Positions 28,193 through 37,288 of a stretch of DNA of 64,000 nucleotides are shown piece after piece. The translations under genes were made by a program, and so were the position numbers. Source of the stretch: Cupriavidus taiwanensis (GTDB lineage: Bacteria > Pseudomonadota > Gammaproteobacteria > Burkholderiales > Burkholderiaceae). The stretch is from positions 2,061,301-2,125,300 of the forward strand of contig NZ_LT984804.1 in the NCBI RefSeq assembly GCF_900250115.1, read 5' to 3'. Numbering within the stretch: the first letter of the stretch is position 1; each line of letters opens with the position of its first letter. Under the pieces are notes generated by a model. The model had not been told where the DNA came from and ran no database searches. It saw only the letters and a program-made list of their open reading frames with translations.

Positions 28193-28802
28193 GTTTCAGG
28201 ATTCCATTCAGGTTGATTCGTGCCTCGCTATGTGCAAAGCTCGCTCGGCGGCTCGCTACCGGACGTAATTTCATGCGCGCTGGCGGCATATACCGGACCG
28301 TCGCCTCCTGGAAACCATTAAATCATGTGGGGCCGGTATGGATGTCTCGTTGTCATGCCGCCCGGCCACATTATTCTTCGATTTAAAACCATCGCACAGC
28401 ACGAGTTGCTGCGACCAGGAATCGCCCGTGTCGGCCCGTTCCATGCAAGTGGAATGATGGGGTCACAGCGTACGGTGAGGCACGCTTGCGGCGGCAGAAA
28501 TCCGGACACTGATGGCAGCTTGTCTGCAGGGCCGACACCGCTGCGCGGTCGTGACGCCATCGCGCGCGGGTAGCCGGGCAGGGATTCGACAGAAGCACGA
28601 TCTGCGGTCGGCCTGCCCGCAGACAGCACAACCTTCGGTTTGCCCCCGCCCTGCGCATCATCGTGTGGAATTGCATGGATCGGTCGAAACCCCCTCGAAG
28701 CTATGGCAACATTGTTCTTAACTACAGAGGCCTCGAACACAATCCCGCACGCTGTCAACGCAGAACTGGTTGCGGCGGCAGGCCAGGCAGATGAGGTAAA
28801 GC
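28193..28802. other. Intergenic region between divergent HAD and GNAT genes
   Basis: These 610 bases hold no gene I can support. Minus- and plus-strand frames of up to 146 codons exist, but they lack ribosome sites and family features. The GC content is lower than in the flanking genes. It must contain promoters for both the HAD-oxidase unit and the GNAT gene. Confidence 0.55.
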
Positions 28803-29666
28803 ATGAAAGATCCGAATGGGAGCGGCACCGTCCACTTTCGCAGCATGAAGCCGGAAGACCTGCCGGACGTGCATAAGCTGTCCCTGGCCACGTTGTGGCC
28901 GCACCGCCTCGAGGACTGGAAGTTCATCCTCGAGATCGGCGAGGGGATCGTCGCGGAAGACGGGACGGGCATTATCGGCACGGTGATGTACTGGTTCCAT
29001 GGCATGGACTACGCATGGCTGGGCATGACCATCGTCTCACCGGACCATCGCCATCAAGGACTCGGGCGCGATCTCGTCTCCCGGGCGCTGGTAGCAACCG
29101 GAGACCGAACAGTCCTGCTCCATACTACTGCGGATGGCGTACCGTTGTTCGAGAGCTTCGGCTTCCGGCCAACCGGCTGGGTACACCGGCACCAGGGCAG
29201 TGTCTTTCACTATCCGTTCGTGCCACTCAGTGCAGGCGAGCGCATCCGGCCCGTCAGCCCGCGGGACGAAGCCGCGCTAGCGGAGATGGCGAGCCGCTCC
29301 AGCGGCATGCCGCGCGCCACGGTGATCAAGCATTTGCTGACGGTCGCCGATATCGTCGCCATTGACCGGTACGGCGAATTGATTGCCTTCGCGGCACTGC
29401 GCAAGTTCGGCCACGGTTTCGTCATCGGGCCGGTGATCGCGCCCGATGTCGACCGCGCCAAGGCCTTGATCGCCCATTGGGCAGGCTCGCGTGCGGGCTC
29501 ATTCGTGCGTGCCGACGTTCCCGAAACCAGCGGCTTGAGTTCCTGGCTTACCGACATGGGCCTGGTGCAGGTCGATGAAACGGTGCAGGCAATGGCGCGT
29601 GGCAAACCGCCGCTGCCAGATGCTTCGATCACCCGGTTCGCTTTGCTCAGCCAGTCGTTAGGCTAG
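28803..29666 (+). CDS. Tandem-GNAT N-acetyltransferase (paralogue 1)
   Basis: The 287-residue protein has an N-terminal GNAT domain with the acetyl-CoA loop VSPDHRHQGLGRDLV (R/Q-x-x-G-x-G/A pattern) near residue 85. A second GNAT-like half (about 145-285) includes the segment DVDRAKALIAHWAGSRAGSF. This double-GNAT form with DUF4081-like C-terminal half matches the paralogue at 41874-42731. It probably acetylates or senses an amine or amino acid of the pathway. It stands alone on the plus strand; a hairpin follows the stop codon directly. Confidence 0.83.
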   Translation: MKDPNGSGTVHFRSMKPEDLPDVHKLSLATLWPHRLEDWKFILEIGEGIVAEDGTGIIGTVMYWFHGMDYAWLGMTIVSPDHRHQGLGRDLVSRALVATGDRTVLLHTTADGVPLFESFGFRPTGWVHRHQGSVFHYPFVPLSAGERIRPVSPRDEAALAEMASRSSGMPRATVIKHLLTVADIVAIDRYGELIAFAALRKFGHGFVIGPVIAPDVDRAKALIAHWAGSRAGSFVRADVPETSGLSSWLTDMGLVQVDETVQAMARGKPPLPDASITRFALLSQSLG

Positions 29667-29684
29667 GCGCTGCCCGAGCAGCGC
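29667..29684 (+). terminator. Possible terminator after the GNAT gene
   Basis: A perfect seven-base stem GCGCTGC with loop CCGA and GCAGCGC begins at the base after the stop codon. There is only a weak pyrimidine tail (TCCCCCT), so a true intrinsic terminator is uncertain. Confidence 0.4.
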
Positions 29685-30106
29685 TCCCCCTGCAGTTACA
29701 ACAGCAGCCGCATGGCACCTCCCACTGGCGTGCCCGTGCGGGAGCCTGGCGTCATGCATCGCAAGGTTCGCGTACTGCCGACGCATGCCAGGCAGCGGAT
29801 ATCACATCCGATGCAAGCCAACCCCGGCTGACGAAAATGGCACCAAAGCCGTATCGCCAATTCGCTCGCTTTTCCCATCGGGATTGAGGCAAGTGGCGCT
29901 CGCTGCAGGATGCCAGCGGCATCGCAGCATAACGTGTTGAAAACCACGCGAAATTGCGGTTTCGCATGAGTTGGGAAGCCAGGTCCGATAGTTAATGCTA
30001 CGCATCCGTGCCTAGAATGACTTGGCGTTCGTTCCCCGTGCACGACTCGGTTGACCACGATCGGTCTTGCCTGGCTGTGCAAGTTAGCCTTCCATATGGA
30101 TTCCTC
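29685..30106. other. Intergenic region upstream of the aminotransferase gene
   Basis: No gene is supported in these 422 bases. The region is AT-richer than its surroundings toward the right end and should hold the promoter of the aminotransferase-lrp pair. The frame open from 30008 is not a plausible N-terminus. Confidence 0.5.
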
Positions 30107-31489
30107 ATGCAAATCGATTCCCTGATCGCATTAGACCGCGAACACCTGATTCACCCCCTGGTCAACTACCGCGCCCACGAACAACGTGGCGTCACCATTC
30201 TCGAATCAGGGCACGGCGCCTACTTGAAGGATGCACAAGGCAATGAGCTGCTCGATGCCTTCTCCGGCCTCTGGTGCGTCAACGTAGGCTATGGCCAGCA
30301 GAGCATTGTCCAGGCCGCCGCGGAGCAGATGGCCAAGCTGCCTTATGCCACCGGCTATTTCCACTTCGGCTCCGAGCCGGCGATCCGGCTTGCGGCACGC
30401 CTGGTCGAATTGGCGCCGCCCTCGCTTCGGCACGTGTACTTCACGCTCGGCGGTTCGGATGCGGACGATTCAGCGATCCGCTTCATTACGCACTACTTCA
30501 ATTCGACAGGCCGGCCGCAGAAAAAGCAGTTCATTTCGCTCGAGCGTGGCTATCATGGTTCGTCGTCGCAAGGATCTGGGCTGACAGCGCTTTCGGTATT
30601 CCACAACAATTTCGATGTGCCGTTGCGCAACCAGCACAAGATTCCCTCGCCCTATCCTTACCGCAATCCTGTGGGCCCGGATCCGGAAGCCATCATCCGT
30701 GCGTCGGTGGAAGCCTTGCGATCCAAGGTGCGGGAACTGGGCGCGGACAATGTCGCCGCCTTCTTCTGCGAACCGATCCAGGGCTCCGGTGGCGTCATCG
30801 TTCCGCCCAAGGGCTGGCTCAAGGCAATGCGCATCGCGTGCCGCGAGTTGGGAATCCTGTTCGTCGTTGACGAGGTCATCACCGCGTTCGGCCGCACCGG
30901 TCCGATGTTCGCGTGCGAAGCCGAAGGCGTCGAGCCGGACCTGATGACGATTGCGAAGGGCTTGACCGCCGCTTACGCGCCGATGGGCGCGGTACTGATG
31001 TCGGATGAAGTGTACGCAGGCATCGCGGACGGTATGGCCAGCGGCGTTCCGGTGGGCCACGGCTATACCTATTCTGCACACCCTGTCAGCGCTGCCATCG
31101 GCCTGGAAGTGCTCCGGCTATACACGGAGGGCGGGCTGATCGCTAACGGTATTGCGCAAGCCCCGCACTTCGAGGAAGGCCTGCGCAGCCTGCTCAGCCA
31201 CCCGCTGGTTGGCGAGGCGCGCAGCCGCGGGCTGCTCGGCGCGCTGGAACTGGTCAGTGACAAGTCCAGCAAAGAGCGCTTCAGCCCCTCGCTGAAGCTT
31301 CACGAGCGCATCACCGAGGTCGCCTACCGCAACAAAGTGGTATTCCGCGCCTTCGGCGACAACATCCTCGGCTTCGCGCCGGCGCTCTGCTATACCGCGG
31401 CCGATTTCGAGCTGCTGTTCGCCCGTTTGAAAAAGACGCTGGATGAAGTGCTGGCCCAACCCGAAGTCCGGGCGGCCGTCAAGCAGTAA
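30107..31489 (+). CDS. Class III omega-aminotransferase (PLP)
   Basis: The 460-residue PLP enzyme shows the class III layout: LLDAFSGLWCVNVGYGQ at the N-terminus, GGSDADDSAIRF, SLERGYHGSSS, LFVVDEVITAFGRTG and the PLP lysine in MTIAKGLTAAYAPMGAV. It resembles putrescine- or beta-alanine-pyruvate transaminases (SpuC group) that release an aldehyde from an omega-amino group. The usual GSEANDSA motif reads GSDADDSA here. An Lrp regulator gene follows 87 bases later, and the GabD-like dehydrogenase gene is convergent beyond it. The aldehyde would be passed to GabD (inference). Confidence 0.92.
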   Translation: MQIDSLIALDREHLIHPLVNYRAHEQRGVTILESGHGAYLKDAQGNELLDAFSGLWCVNVGYGQQSIVQAAAEQMAKLPYATGYFHFGSEPAIRLAARLVELAPPSLRHVYFTLGGSDADDSAIRFITHYFNSTGRPQKKQFISLERGYHGSSSQGSGLTALSVFHNNFDVPLRNQHKIPSPYPYRNPVGPDPEAIIRASVEALRSKVRELGADNVAAFFCEPIQGSGGVIVPPKGWLKAMRIACRELGILFVVDEVITAFGRTGPMFACEAEGVEPDLMTIAKGLTAAYAPMGAVLMSDEVYAGIADGMASGVPVGHGYTYSAHPVSAAIGLEVLRLYTEGGLIANGIAQAPHFEEGLRSLLSHPLVGEARSRGLLGALELVSDKSSKERFSPSLKLHERITEVAYRNKVVFRAFGDNILGFAPALCYTAADFELLFARLKKTLDEVLAQPEVRAAVKQ

Positions 31490-31576
31490 GTCTATTTGCG
31501 CCAATGTCCCCGTAGTGTCAACGCGGGGAATAGTCCTGCTAACGTACCTGAATGACGAGACTGGCGGAGGATCGCG

Positions 31577-32071
31577 ATGTTTGACACGCCTAAACTGGAT
31601 CGGATCGACATCTCTATCCTCAGCCATCTGCAACGTAACGGCCGTACCACCAACGTGGACCTGGCCGATGCGGTCGGGCTCTCGCCCAGCCCGTGCCTGA
31701 TCCGCGTAAAGCGCCTGGAGAAAGCGGGCTACATCGGTGGATATGGCGCCCAACTCCGGCTGGAAAAACTGGGAAACATGCAGATCGTGTTTACCCAGGT
31801 AACACTATCCGATCACCGTCGCGAGGACTTCGCCAAATTCGAGGCTACGATTCGAGACATTGACGAGATCGTCGAATGCCACCTGGTGAGCGGCGGCTTC
31901 GATTACATGCTGAAGTTCGTGACATGCGGCGTGGCGCACTACCAGAGCATTGTCGAGGATGTGCTCAGGCAGAACGTCAATATCGAGAAATACTTCAGTT
32001 ATATCGTGATCAAGTCGTCGTTCGTCAAAGGCTATTATCCGATCACCAAGCTGCTTGCCGGACACGAATAG
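31577..32071 (+). CDS. Lrp/AsnC-family regulator 2
   Basis: The 164-residue regulator has the same domains as regulator 1 at 21675: helix-turn-helix (LDRIDISILSHLQRNGR, VGLSPSPCLIRVKRLEKAGY) and RAM domain (TQVTLSDHRREDFAKFE, VSGGFDYMLKFV). More than half of the residues are the same in both by eye, especially in the recognition helix. GGAGGATCGCG precedes the ATG. It follows the aminotransferase gene and is convergent with gabD. Both Lrp proteins may bind the same operators. Confidence 0.92.
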   Translation: MFDTPKLDRIDISILSHLQRNGRTTNVDLADAVGLSPSPCLIRVKRLEKAGYIGGYGAQLRLEKLGNMQIVFTQVTLSDHRREDFAKFEATIRDIDEIVECHLVSGGFDYMLKFVTCGVAHYQSIVEDVLRQNVNIEKYFSYIVIKSSFVKGYYPITKLLAGHE

Positions 32072-32213
32072 CCGGCCGCTCGACTCGCCCTATCCGGCCT
32101 TACCTCGCCATGCCGGCCTGTCACGTTTTTCGACGACGAGCGCCGCGGGTCGTGTAATGCCTTCCCCCTTCTCTCCAGCCTTGGCAAATCGCCTGCTTGC
32201 CGCCGTCCAAGGC

Positions 32214-32237
32214 AAAACGGCCGGCTTGCGCCGGCCG
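32214..32237 (-). terminator. Intrinsic terminator of the gabD operon
   Basis: Read on the minus strand, the stem CGGCCGGC, loop GCAA, stem GCCGGCCG is followed by TTTT. It lies 23 bases after the gabD stop and would end the long minus-strand transporter operon. Confidence 0.7.
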
Positions 32238-32259
32238 CCCTGGTAACAGAGGCAGCGCC

Positions 32260-33741
32260 TCAGTCCAGCTGGCCCTGGCACACGTACTTGATGTGCATGT
32301 ACTCGTCCATGCCATGGCGAGACCCCTCGCGCCCATAGCCCGAGTCTTTCACCCCGCCGAACGGCGCCGCTTCCGCTGCCAGCGCGCCTTCGTTGATCCC
32401 GACAATGCCTGACTCGAGCGCATCGGCAAGGCGCCAGATCCGCCTCACGTCATTCGAGTAAAAATATGCCGCCAGGCCGAATGGTGTCGCATTGGCTGCC
32501 GCAACCACGTCGGCTTCTGTACTGAAGCGCGTCACCGGTGCGACCGGGCCAAAGGTCTCTTCATAAGAGCACTGCATGGAGGCATCGGCATCCACCAGCA
32601 CGGTCGGGGCATAGTAGTTGGGACCCGGGCATTCGGCGTTGCGGATGCGTTTTCCACCCACGACAACGCGGGCGCCGCGGCTGACGGCTTCCTGCACGTG
32701 CCGCTCGATTTTCTCGACCGCGCGTGCATTGATCATGGGGCCGATCTGCGCCGCGGGATTGGTGGCAGGCCCTACGACCAGCGCTCCGACGCGGGCTGCG
32801 AGCTTGTCGACGAAGGCGTCATGCACCTTGTCCTGGACATAGATCCGGTTCGGGCAAACGCAGGTCTGCCCGCCGTTGCGGAACTTGGCAGCCATCAGGC
32901 CCTCGACGGCGGCGTCGAGATCGGCATCATCGAAGACGATGAACGGCGCATTGCCCCCGAGTTCAAGCGACAGCTTCTTGAGCGTATCGGCGGAGCGGCG
33001 CGCCAGGTGCTTGCCAACCGGGGTCGAGCCCGTAAAGGTGATCTTGCGCACCCGGGCATCGTCCAGCCAGACATCGACCACTTCGGCCGCCCGCTCGCGC
33101 GAGGCCGTGACGATGTTCAGCACCCCTGGCGGCACGCCCGCCTCTTCCGCGAGCCGTACCAGCGCCAGTGAGGTCAGCGGCGTATCCTCGGCCGGCTTGC
33201 AGACCACCGTGCAGCCTGCCGCCAGCGCCGGGGCAATCTTGCGTGCGATCATCGCAGCGGGGAAGTTCCAGGGGGTGATGGCGGCGATGACCCCGACCGG
33301 TTCACGCAGTGCCAGCATGCGGCGGCCCGGAACCGGTGCGGCAATCACATCGCCGTCCGCGCGCGTGGCCTCTTCGGCAAACCATTCGACATAGCTGGCG
33401 GCGTACAGGACCTCGCCTTTGCCCTCCGCCAGGGGCTTGCCCTGCTCGCGCGAGATCAGGCTGCCAAGGTCTTCGAGGTGGCTGACGATCAGGTCATTCC
33501 AGCGCTTGATGATCTGAGCGCGTTGCTTGGCCGGGGTCTTGCGCCAGGCGGGAAATGCGGCATGGGCGACGTCGACGGCGAGCCGGGCCTCGGCGGCGCC
33601 GCTGTCCGGTACGGATGCGAAGACCTCATCGGTGGCAGGATCCGACACGTCAAGTGTTCGCTGGTCCGCACCGCTACACCATTCGCCGCCGATATAGTTG
33701 CGGCCGGGAAGCAGACTCTGTTTCTGGAGGGGAAGAGGCAT
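32260..33741 (-). CDS. gabD: NAD(P)-dependent succinate-semialdehyde dehydrogenase-like
   Basis: The 493-residue ALDH has the catalytic cysteine in NGGQTCVCPNR and glutamate in LELGGNAPF, the GabD-type motif ITPWNFPAAMIARK with the substrate-side Arg/Lys, and the C-terminal FGGVKDSGYGREGS. These features match GabD more than betaine or aliphatic ALDHs. ATG 33741 gives the family N-terminus; the open frame beyond it overlaps the ATPase. The gene follows the copy 2 ATPase by 25 bases and is the last member of the minus-strand operon. Product would be succinate or a related dicarboxylate. Confidence 0.9.
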   Translation of the reverse strand: MPLPLQKQSLLPGRNYIGGEWCSGADQRTLDVSDPATDEVFASVPDSGAAEARLAVDVAHAAFPAWRKTPAKQRAQIIKRWNDLIVSHLEDLGSLISREQGKPLAEGKGEVLYAASYVEWFAEEATRADGDVIAAPVPGRRMLALREPVGVIAAITPWNFPAAMIARKIAPALAAGCTVVCKPAEDTPLTSLALVRLAEEAGVPPGVLNIVTASRERAAEVVDVWLDDARVRKITFTGSTPVGKHLARRSADTLKKLSLELGGNAPFIVFDDADLDAAVEGLMAAKFRNGGQTCVCPNRIYVQDKVHDAFVDKLAARVGALVVGPATNPAAQIGPMINARAVEKIERHVQEAVSRGARVVVGGKRIRNAECPGPNYYAPTVLVDADASMQCSYEETFGPVAPVTRFSTEADVVAAANATPFGLAAYFYSNDVRRIWRLADALESGIVGINEGALAAEAAPFGGVKDSGYGREGSRHGMDEYMHIKYVCQGQLD

Positions 33742-33766
33742 TGGAAAAATCTCCTTGATAACGGCG

Positions 33767-35419
33767 TTAGATTGCGGTGCTGGCAACGCCAGCGGGCTTG
33801 GCTTTTCTTCCATGCACGTCGACTTCATCGATCCAGCCGCGGCGCAGCTCGGGTACCGAGCGCGCCAGCAGGGCGTAGTAAGGATGATGCGGGCCCCGGT
33901 CATAGTCCGCGTGCGCGACCTGGGTCAGCTTGCGGCCGTGCTGCATCACCACGATCTCGTCGCAGATCGCGCGCACGGTGTGCAGGTCGTGGCTGATGAA
34001 GAGGTACGAGACCCCCAGTTCCTTGCGCAGCTCGGCCATCAGGTCGAGGATGGCGGCGCCGACCACGGTGTCCAGCGCCGAGGTGATCTCGTCGCACAGG
34101 ATCAGCTCGGGCTCGGCGGCAAGCGCGCGGGCCAGGTTCACCCGCTGCTTCTGCCCGCCGGAGAGGCCGCCCGGCGTGCGCTGCGCCACGCCCGCCGGCA
34201 GCCGCACCAGGTCCAGCAGCTGGCGGATCCGCGCGCGCAGCGCTTCGCCGCGCAGGCCGTGATAGAACTGCAGCGGGCGGGCCAGGATCTCGTGGATGGT
34301 GCGCGCGGGATTGAGCGCGGTATCGGCCATCTGGAACACGATCTGGATGCGGCGCAGCTCGTCGCGGCTGCGCTCGGCCACGCTCGGCTTCAGCGCGCGG
34401 CCGTTGAAGGCGATGCTGCCGCGGCACGGCGCCACCAGCCCGGCGACGGCCCGCGCCAGCGTGGTCTTGCCGGAGCCCGACTCGCCGATCACGCCGATGG
34501 CCTGGCCCCGGTACAGCTTCAGGTCGACCCCCTCCAGGATCTTCGCCGCGGGCTGCCCGTGCGCATCGAGCGGGCCGTAGCCGGCCGACAGGTCGCGCAC
34601 CTCGAGCAGCAGCGGGCTCTTGTCCGGGTCCACCGGCGCGCCGGGGCGCTCGGCCGGGCGCGCCGCGGCCAGCAGGCAGCGGGTGTAGTCGTCGGCCGGC
34701 TGGTACAGGATCTGGTCGGTCTCGCCCAGCTCGCGCATCTTGCCATCGCGCAGCACCAGGATATGGTCGGCCACCTGGGCCACCACGGCCAGGTCGTGGC
34801 TGACATAGACCGCGGTGGTGCGGCGCTCGCGCACCGCGCGGCGGAACACGCGCAGCACTTCGACCTGCGTGGTCACGTCCAGTGCCGTGGTCGGCTCGTC
34901 CAGGATCACCAGGTCGGGATCGGTGATCAGCGCCATGGCCGCCATCAGGCGCTGTAGCTGCCCACCGGACACCTGGTGGGGATAGCGCTGGCCGATGGAC
35001 TCGGGATTGGGCAGCGCCAGTTCACGGAACAGCGCGATCGCCTTGCGCTCGGCCGCCTTGCGCTCCATCAGGCGGTGGATCAGCGCCGGCTCGACCACCT
35101 GGTCCATGATGGTGCGCGACGGGTTGAACGAGGCCGCGGCGCTTTGCGCGATATACGTGATGTTGCGCCCGCGCAGCCGGCGCTGCTCGCCCGGCGGCAG
35201 GCGCAGCACGTCGGTGGCGCCCACCCGGATGCTGCCGGCGATCTCGCAGCCGTCGCGCGCAAAGCCCATCAGGGCGAGCGCGGTGGTGGTCTTGCCCGAG
35301 CCGGATTCGCCGATCAGGGCCAGCACCTTGCCCGGCTCGATCTCGAAGTCGACGCCGTCGACCAGGGTCGCCGCGCCGGCGGTGATGCGCAGATTGCTGA
35401 CTGTTACGGACGTGCCCAT
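33767..35419 (-). CDS. ABC transporter ATP-binding protein, fused DppD-DppF type (copy 2)
   Basis: The 550-residue protein is nearly the same as copy 1 (24461-26101), with both ATPase domains and all motifs intact. The visible amino-acid differences are one Pro-to-Ala change (GRALKPS) and a new C-terminus (HGRKAKPAGVASTAI) created where the duplication ends at 33811. Silent changes are few and scattered. Its start overlaps the DppC-like stop codon by one base, as in copy 1. The gabD-like gene follows. Confidence 0.93.
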   Translation of the reverse strand: MGTSVTVSNLRITAGAATLVDGVDFEIEPGKVLALIGESGSGKTTTALALMGFARDGCEIAGSIRVGATDVLRLPPGEQRRLRGRNITYIAQSAAASFNPSRTIMDQVVEPALIHRLMERKAAERKAIALFRELALPNPESIGQRYPHQVSGGQLQRLMAAMALITDPDLVILDEPTTALDVTTQVEVLRVFRRAVRERRTTAVYVSHDLAVVAQVADHILVLRDGKMRELGETDQILYQPADDYTRCLLAAARPAERPGAPVDPDKSPLLLEVRDLSAGYGPLDAHGQPAAKILEGVDLKLYRGQAIGVIGESGSGKTTLARAVAGLVAPCRGSIAFNGRALKPSVAERSRDELRRIQIVFQMADTALNPARTIHEILARPLQFYHGLRGEALRARIRQLLDLVRLPAGVAQRTPGGLSGGQKQRVNLARALAAEPELILCDEITSALDTVVGAAILDLMAELRKELGVSYLFISHDLHTVRAICDEIVVMQHGRKLTQVAHADYDRGPHHPYYALLARSVPELRRGWIDEVDVHGRKAKPAGVASTAI

Positions 35420-37258
35420 TATTTCCTCCCACGTGCCGAGCGGCCCGGCAGATTGTCGATGACCAGGTTGACCGCCATGGTCAGGCTGGCGATGGCCAGC
35501 GCCGGCGCCACCACGGCCATGCTGCCCTCGGAGAGGGCGCCGATGTTCTCGCGCACCAGCGAACCCCAGTCGGCCTCGGGCGGCTGGATGCCCAGGCCGA
35601 GGAAGCTGAGGCTGGCGAGCAGCAGCACGACGTAGACGAAGCGCAGCCCCAGGTCGGCCAGCATCGGGCCGACGATATTGGGCAGGATCTCCTGGCGCAT
35701 GATGTAGGCGGTGCCCTCGCCGCGCGTGCGGGCGACGGTCACGTAGTCCATCGCGTTGATGTTGACCGCCAGCGAGCGCGCGATGCGATACGCGCCGGGA
35801 ACGTAGATGATGGCCGCGGTGATGGTGAGCATCCACACCGAGGAGCCGAAGGCGGCGACCATGATCAGCGCGAACATCTTGCTCGGGATCGCGGTGAGCG
35901 TATCGAGGCCGCGGCTCAGGCAGGCATCGATCCAGCGGCCGCTGACGGTGGCAAGCAGCGCGAGCGTGATGCCGATGCCGCTGGCGCACAGGGTCGAGAC
36001 CAACGCCAGGCAGACGGTGTAGCGCGCGCCGAGCAGCACGCGCGCAAGCATGTCGCGGCCCATGTAGTCGGTGCCGAGCCAGTGCTGGGCGCTGACCGGC
36101 GCGAAGACCTGGAGTTCGCCCGAGGCCGCTGCATCAGGGTTGATCAGGAGCGGCCCGAAGATAGCGGCGACCAGCCAGCCCAGAAGAATGACGCAGCCGA
36201 TCCAGCCGGTGAGGCCTAAGCGGGGCAGGCGCGGGTGGCGACGGCGCGTTGCGGCTGTGCCGAGGGTGACCGGCGCTTGTGTGTTGGAAGTTGGGGACAT
36301 GAATTGCGGCTCCTGCTTGGCGTTCAAGGCATCAGCGGTGGCGCAGACGCGGGTTGGCAACGATGCCGCACACATCGGCAAGCGTGACGAGGGTCAGGTA
36401 GGTGGCGCAGAAAATCATGGCGCACACCTGGACCACGGGCATGTCGCGCTGGGCGACACTGTCGACCATCAGCTTGGCGATGCCCGGGTAGTTGAAGATG
36501 GTCTCGATGATGATGACGCCGCCCAGCAGGTAGGACAGGCTCAGCGCCACGGCATTGGCGATCGGGCCGATGGCGTTGGGCAGCGCGTGGAACAGCACCA
36601 GGCGGGTCGCGGAAGCACCCTTGAGCCGCACCATCTCGATGTAGGGCGCCTGCAGCTGGTCGATCACCGCGGCGCGCGTCATGCGCAGCATCTGCGCCAC
36701 GATCACGCAGCACAGCGTCAGCACCGGCATGGCCAGCGAACGCAGCACCTTGTCCCAGGACTCGTCGTTGCCGACATAGGCCAGCGCGGGCAGCCAGCGC
36801 AGCTGGACCGCGAACAGCAACACCGCCAGCGTGGCGACCAGGAATTCGGGCACGGAGACTACTGCCACCGCGCCGAGGCTGACGCCGCGGTCGAACCAGG
36901 TGCCGCGATAGACCGCCGCGAGGATGCCGAGGCCCAGCGCCACCGGCACCGAAATCAGCGCGGTCAGGCCCGCCAGCAGCAGCGAATTGGGCAGCCGGCT
37001 GCCGACGGCCTCCGACACCGGCATGTGGGTAGCCAGGGACTCGCCGGCATCGCCGGTCAGCAGGCCGCGCAGCCAGTGGGCGTAGCGTACCGGCGCCGGC
37101 ACGTCCAGGCCCATCTGGCTGCGCAGCGCGGCCAGGGCTTCCGGGGTCGCGTCCTGCCCGAGCTGTTCCTGGGCGGCGTCGCCGGGCAGTACCGCCGTGA
37201 TCGCGAAGACGATGGCCGAGACGGCCAGCAATGAGATCAGCGCCAGTCCGACACGCCG
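33811..37258 (-). repeat. Long inverted repeat, right arm (ABC transporter copy 2)
   Basis: This is the reverse-complement partner of 22598-26068. It includes the ATPase up to GWIDEVDVH, the DppC-like gene and all but the first ten codons of the DppB-like gene. The two arms differ by about 23 bases in length because of the divergent DppC N-terminus. Confidence 0.9.
35419..36300 (-). CDS. Dipeptide/opine-type ABC transporter permease, DppC-like (copy 2)
   Basis: The 293-residue permease has the same membrane core as copy 1 (GWIGCVILLGWLVAAIFGPL onward) but a different and shorter N-terminal tail starting MSPTSNTQAPVTLG, with basic residues just before helix 1. The EAA loop is unchanged. ATG 36300 was chosen over an upstream in-frame ATG that lies inside the DppB gene. 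It overlaps the ATPase start by one base. Confidence 0.92.
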   Translation of the reverse strand: MSPTSNTQAPVTLGTAATRRRHPRLPRLGLTGWIGCVILLGWLVAAIFGPLLINPDAAASGELQVFAPVSAQHWLGTDYMGRDMLARVLLGARYTVCLALVSTLCASGIGITLALLATVSGRWIDACLSRGLDTLTAIPSKMFALIMVAAFGSSVWMLTITAAIIYVPGAYRIARSLAVNINAMDYVTVARTRGEGTAYIMRQEILPNIVGPMLADLGLRFVYVVLLLASLSFLGLGIQPPEADWGSLVRENIGALSEGSMAVVAPALAIASLTMAVNLVIDNLPGRSARGRK

Positions 37259-37288
37259 GACCAGCAGACGAAATATAAACGGGTTCAT
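36332..37288 (-). CDS. Dipeptide/opine-type ABC transporter permease, DppB-like (copy 2)
   Basis: This 318-residue permease matches copy 1 except near the N-terminus (MNPFIFRLLVRR here, MNLFILRLLARR there) and at the penultimate codon region. AAAAGGAGACCC precedes the ATG at 37288. It follows the family 5 binding protein gene by 379 bases on the same strand. The complete set binding protein-permeases-ATPase in this operon suggests it is the original and the plus-strand arm is the derived copy (inference). Confidence 0.93.
   Translation of the reverse strand: MNPFIFRLLVRRVGLALISLLAVSAIVFAITAVLPGDAAQEQLGQDATPEALAALRSQMGLDVPAPVRYAHWLRGLLTGDAGESLATHMPVSEAVGSRLPNSLLLAGLTALISVPVALGLGILAAVYRGTWFDRGVSLGAVAVVSVPEFLVATLAVLLFAVQLRWLPALAYVGNDESWDKVLRSLAMPVLTLCCVIVAQMLRMTRAAVIDQLQAPYIEMVRLKGASATRLVLFHALPNAIGPIANAVALSLSYLLGGVIIIETIFNYPGIAKLMVDSVAQRDMPVVQVCAMIFCATYLTLVTLADVCGIVANPRLRHR

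Noticed and set aside
28318..28758. A 146-codon minus-strand frame in the HAD-GNAT gap
   Set aside because: No ribosome site, no signal or domain, uneven composition; overlapping frames of similar length occur on the other strand.
33698..35635. Long plus-strand frames opposite the copy 2 ATPase and permease
   Set aside because: They are the same antisense shadows seen opposite copy 1 and only repeat because the underlying genes are duplicated.
22598..37258. A composite transposon formed by the inverted arms
   Set aside because: The arms encode only transporter proteins, with no transposase, terminal inverted repeats or target-site duplication visible. A recombination-derived duplication fits better.
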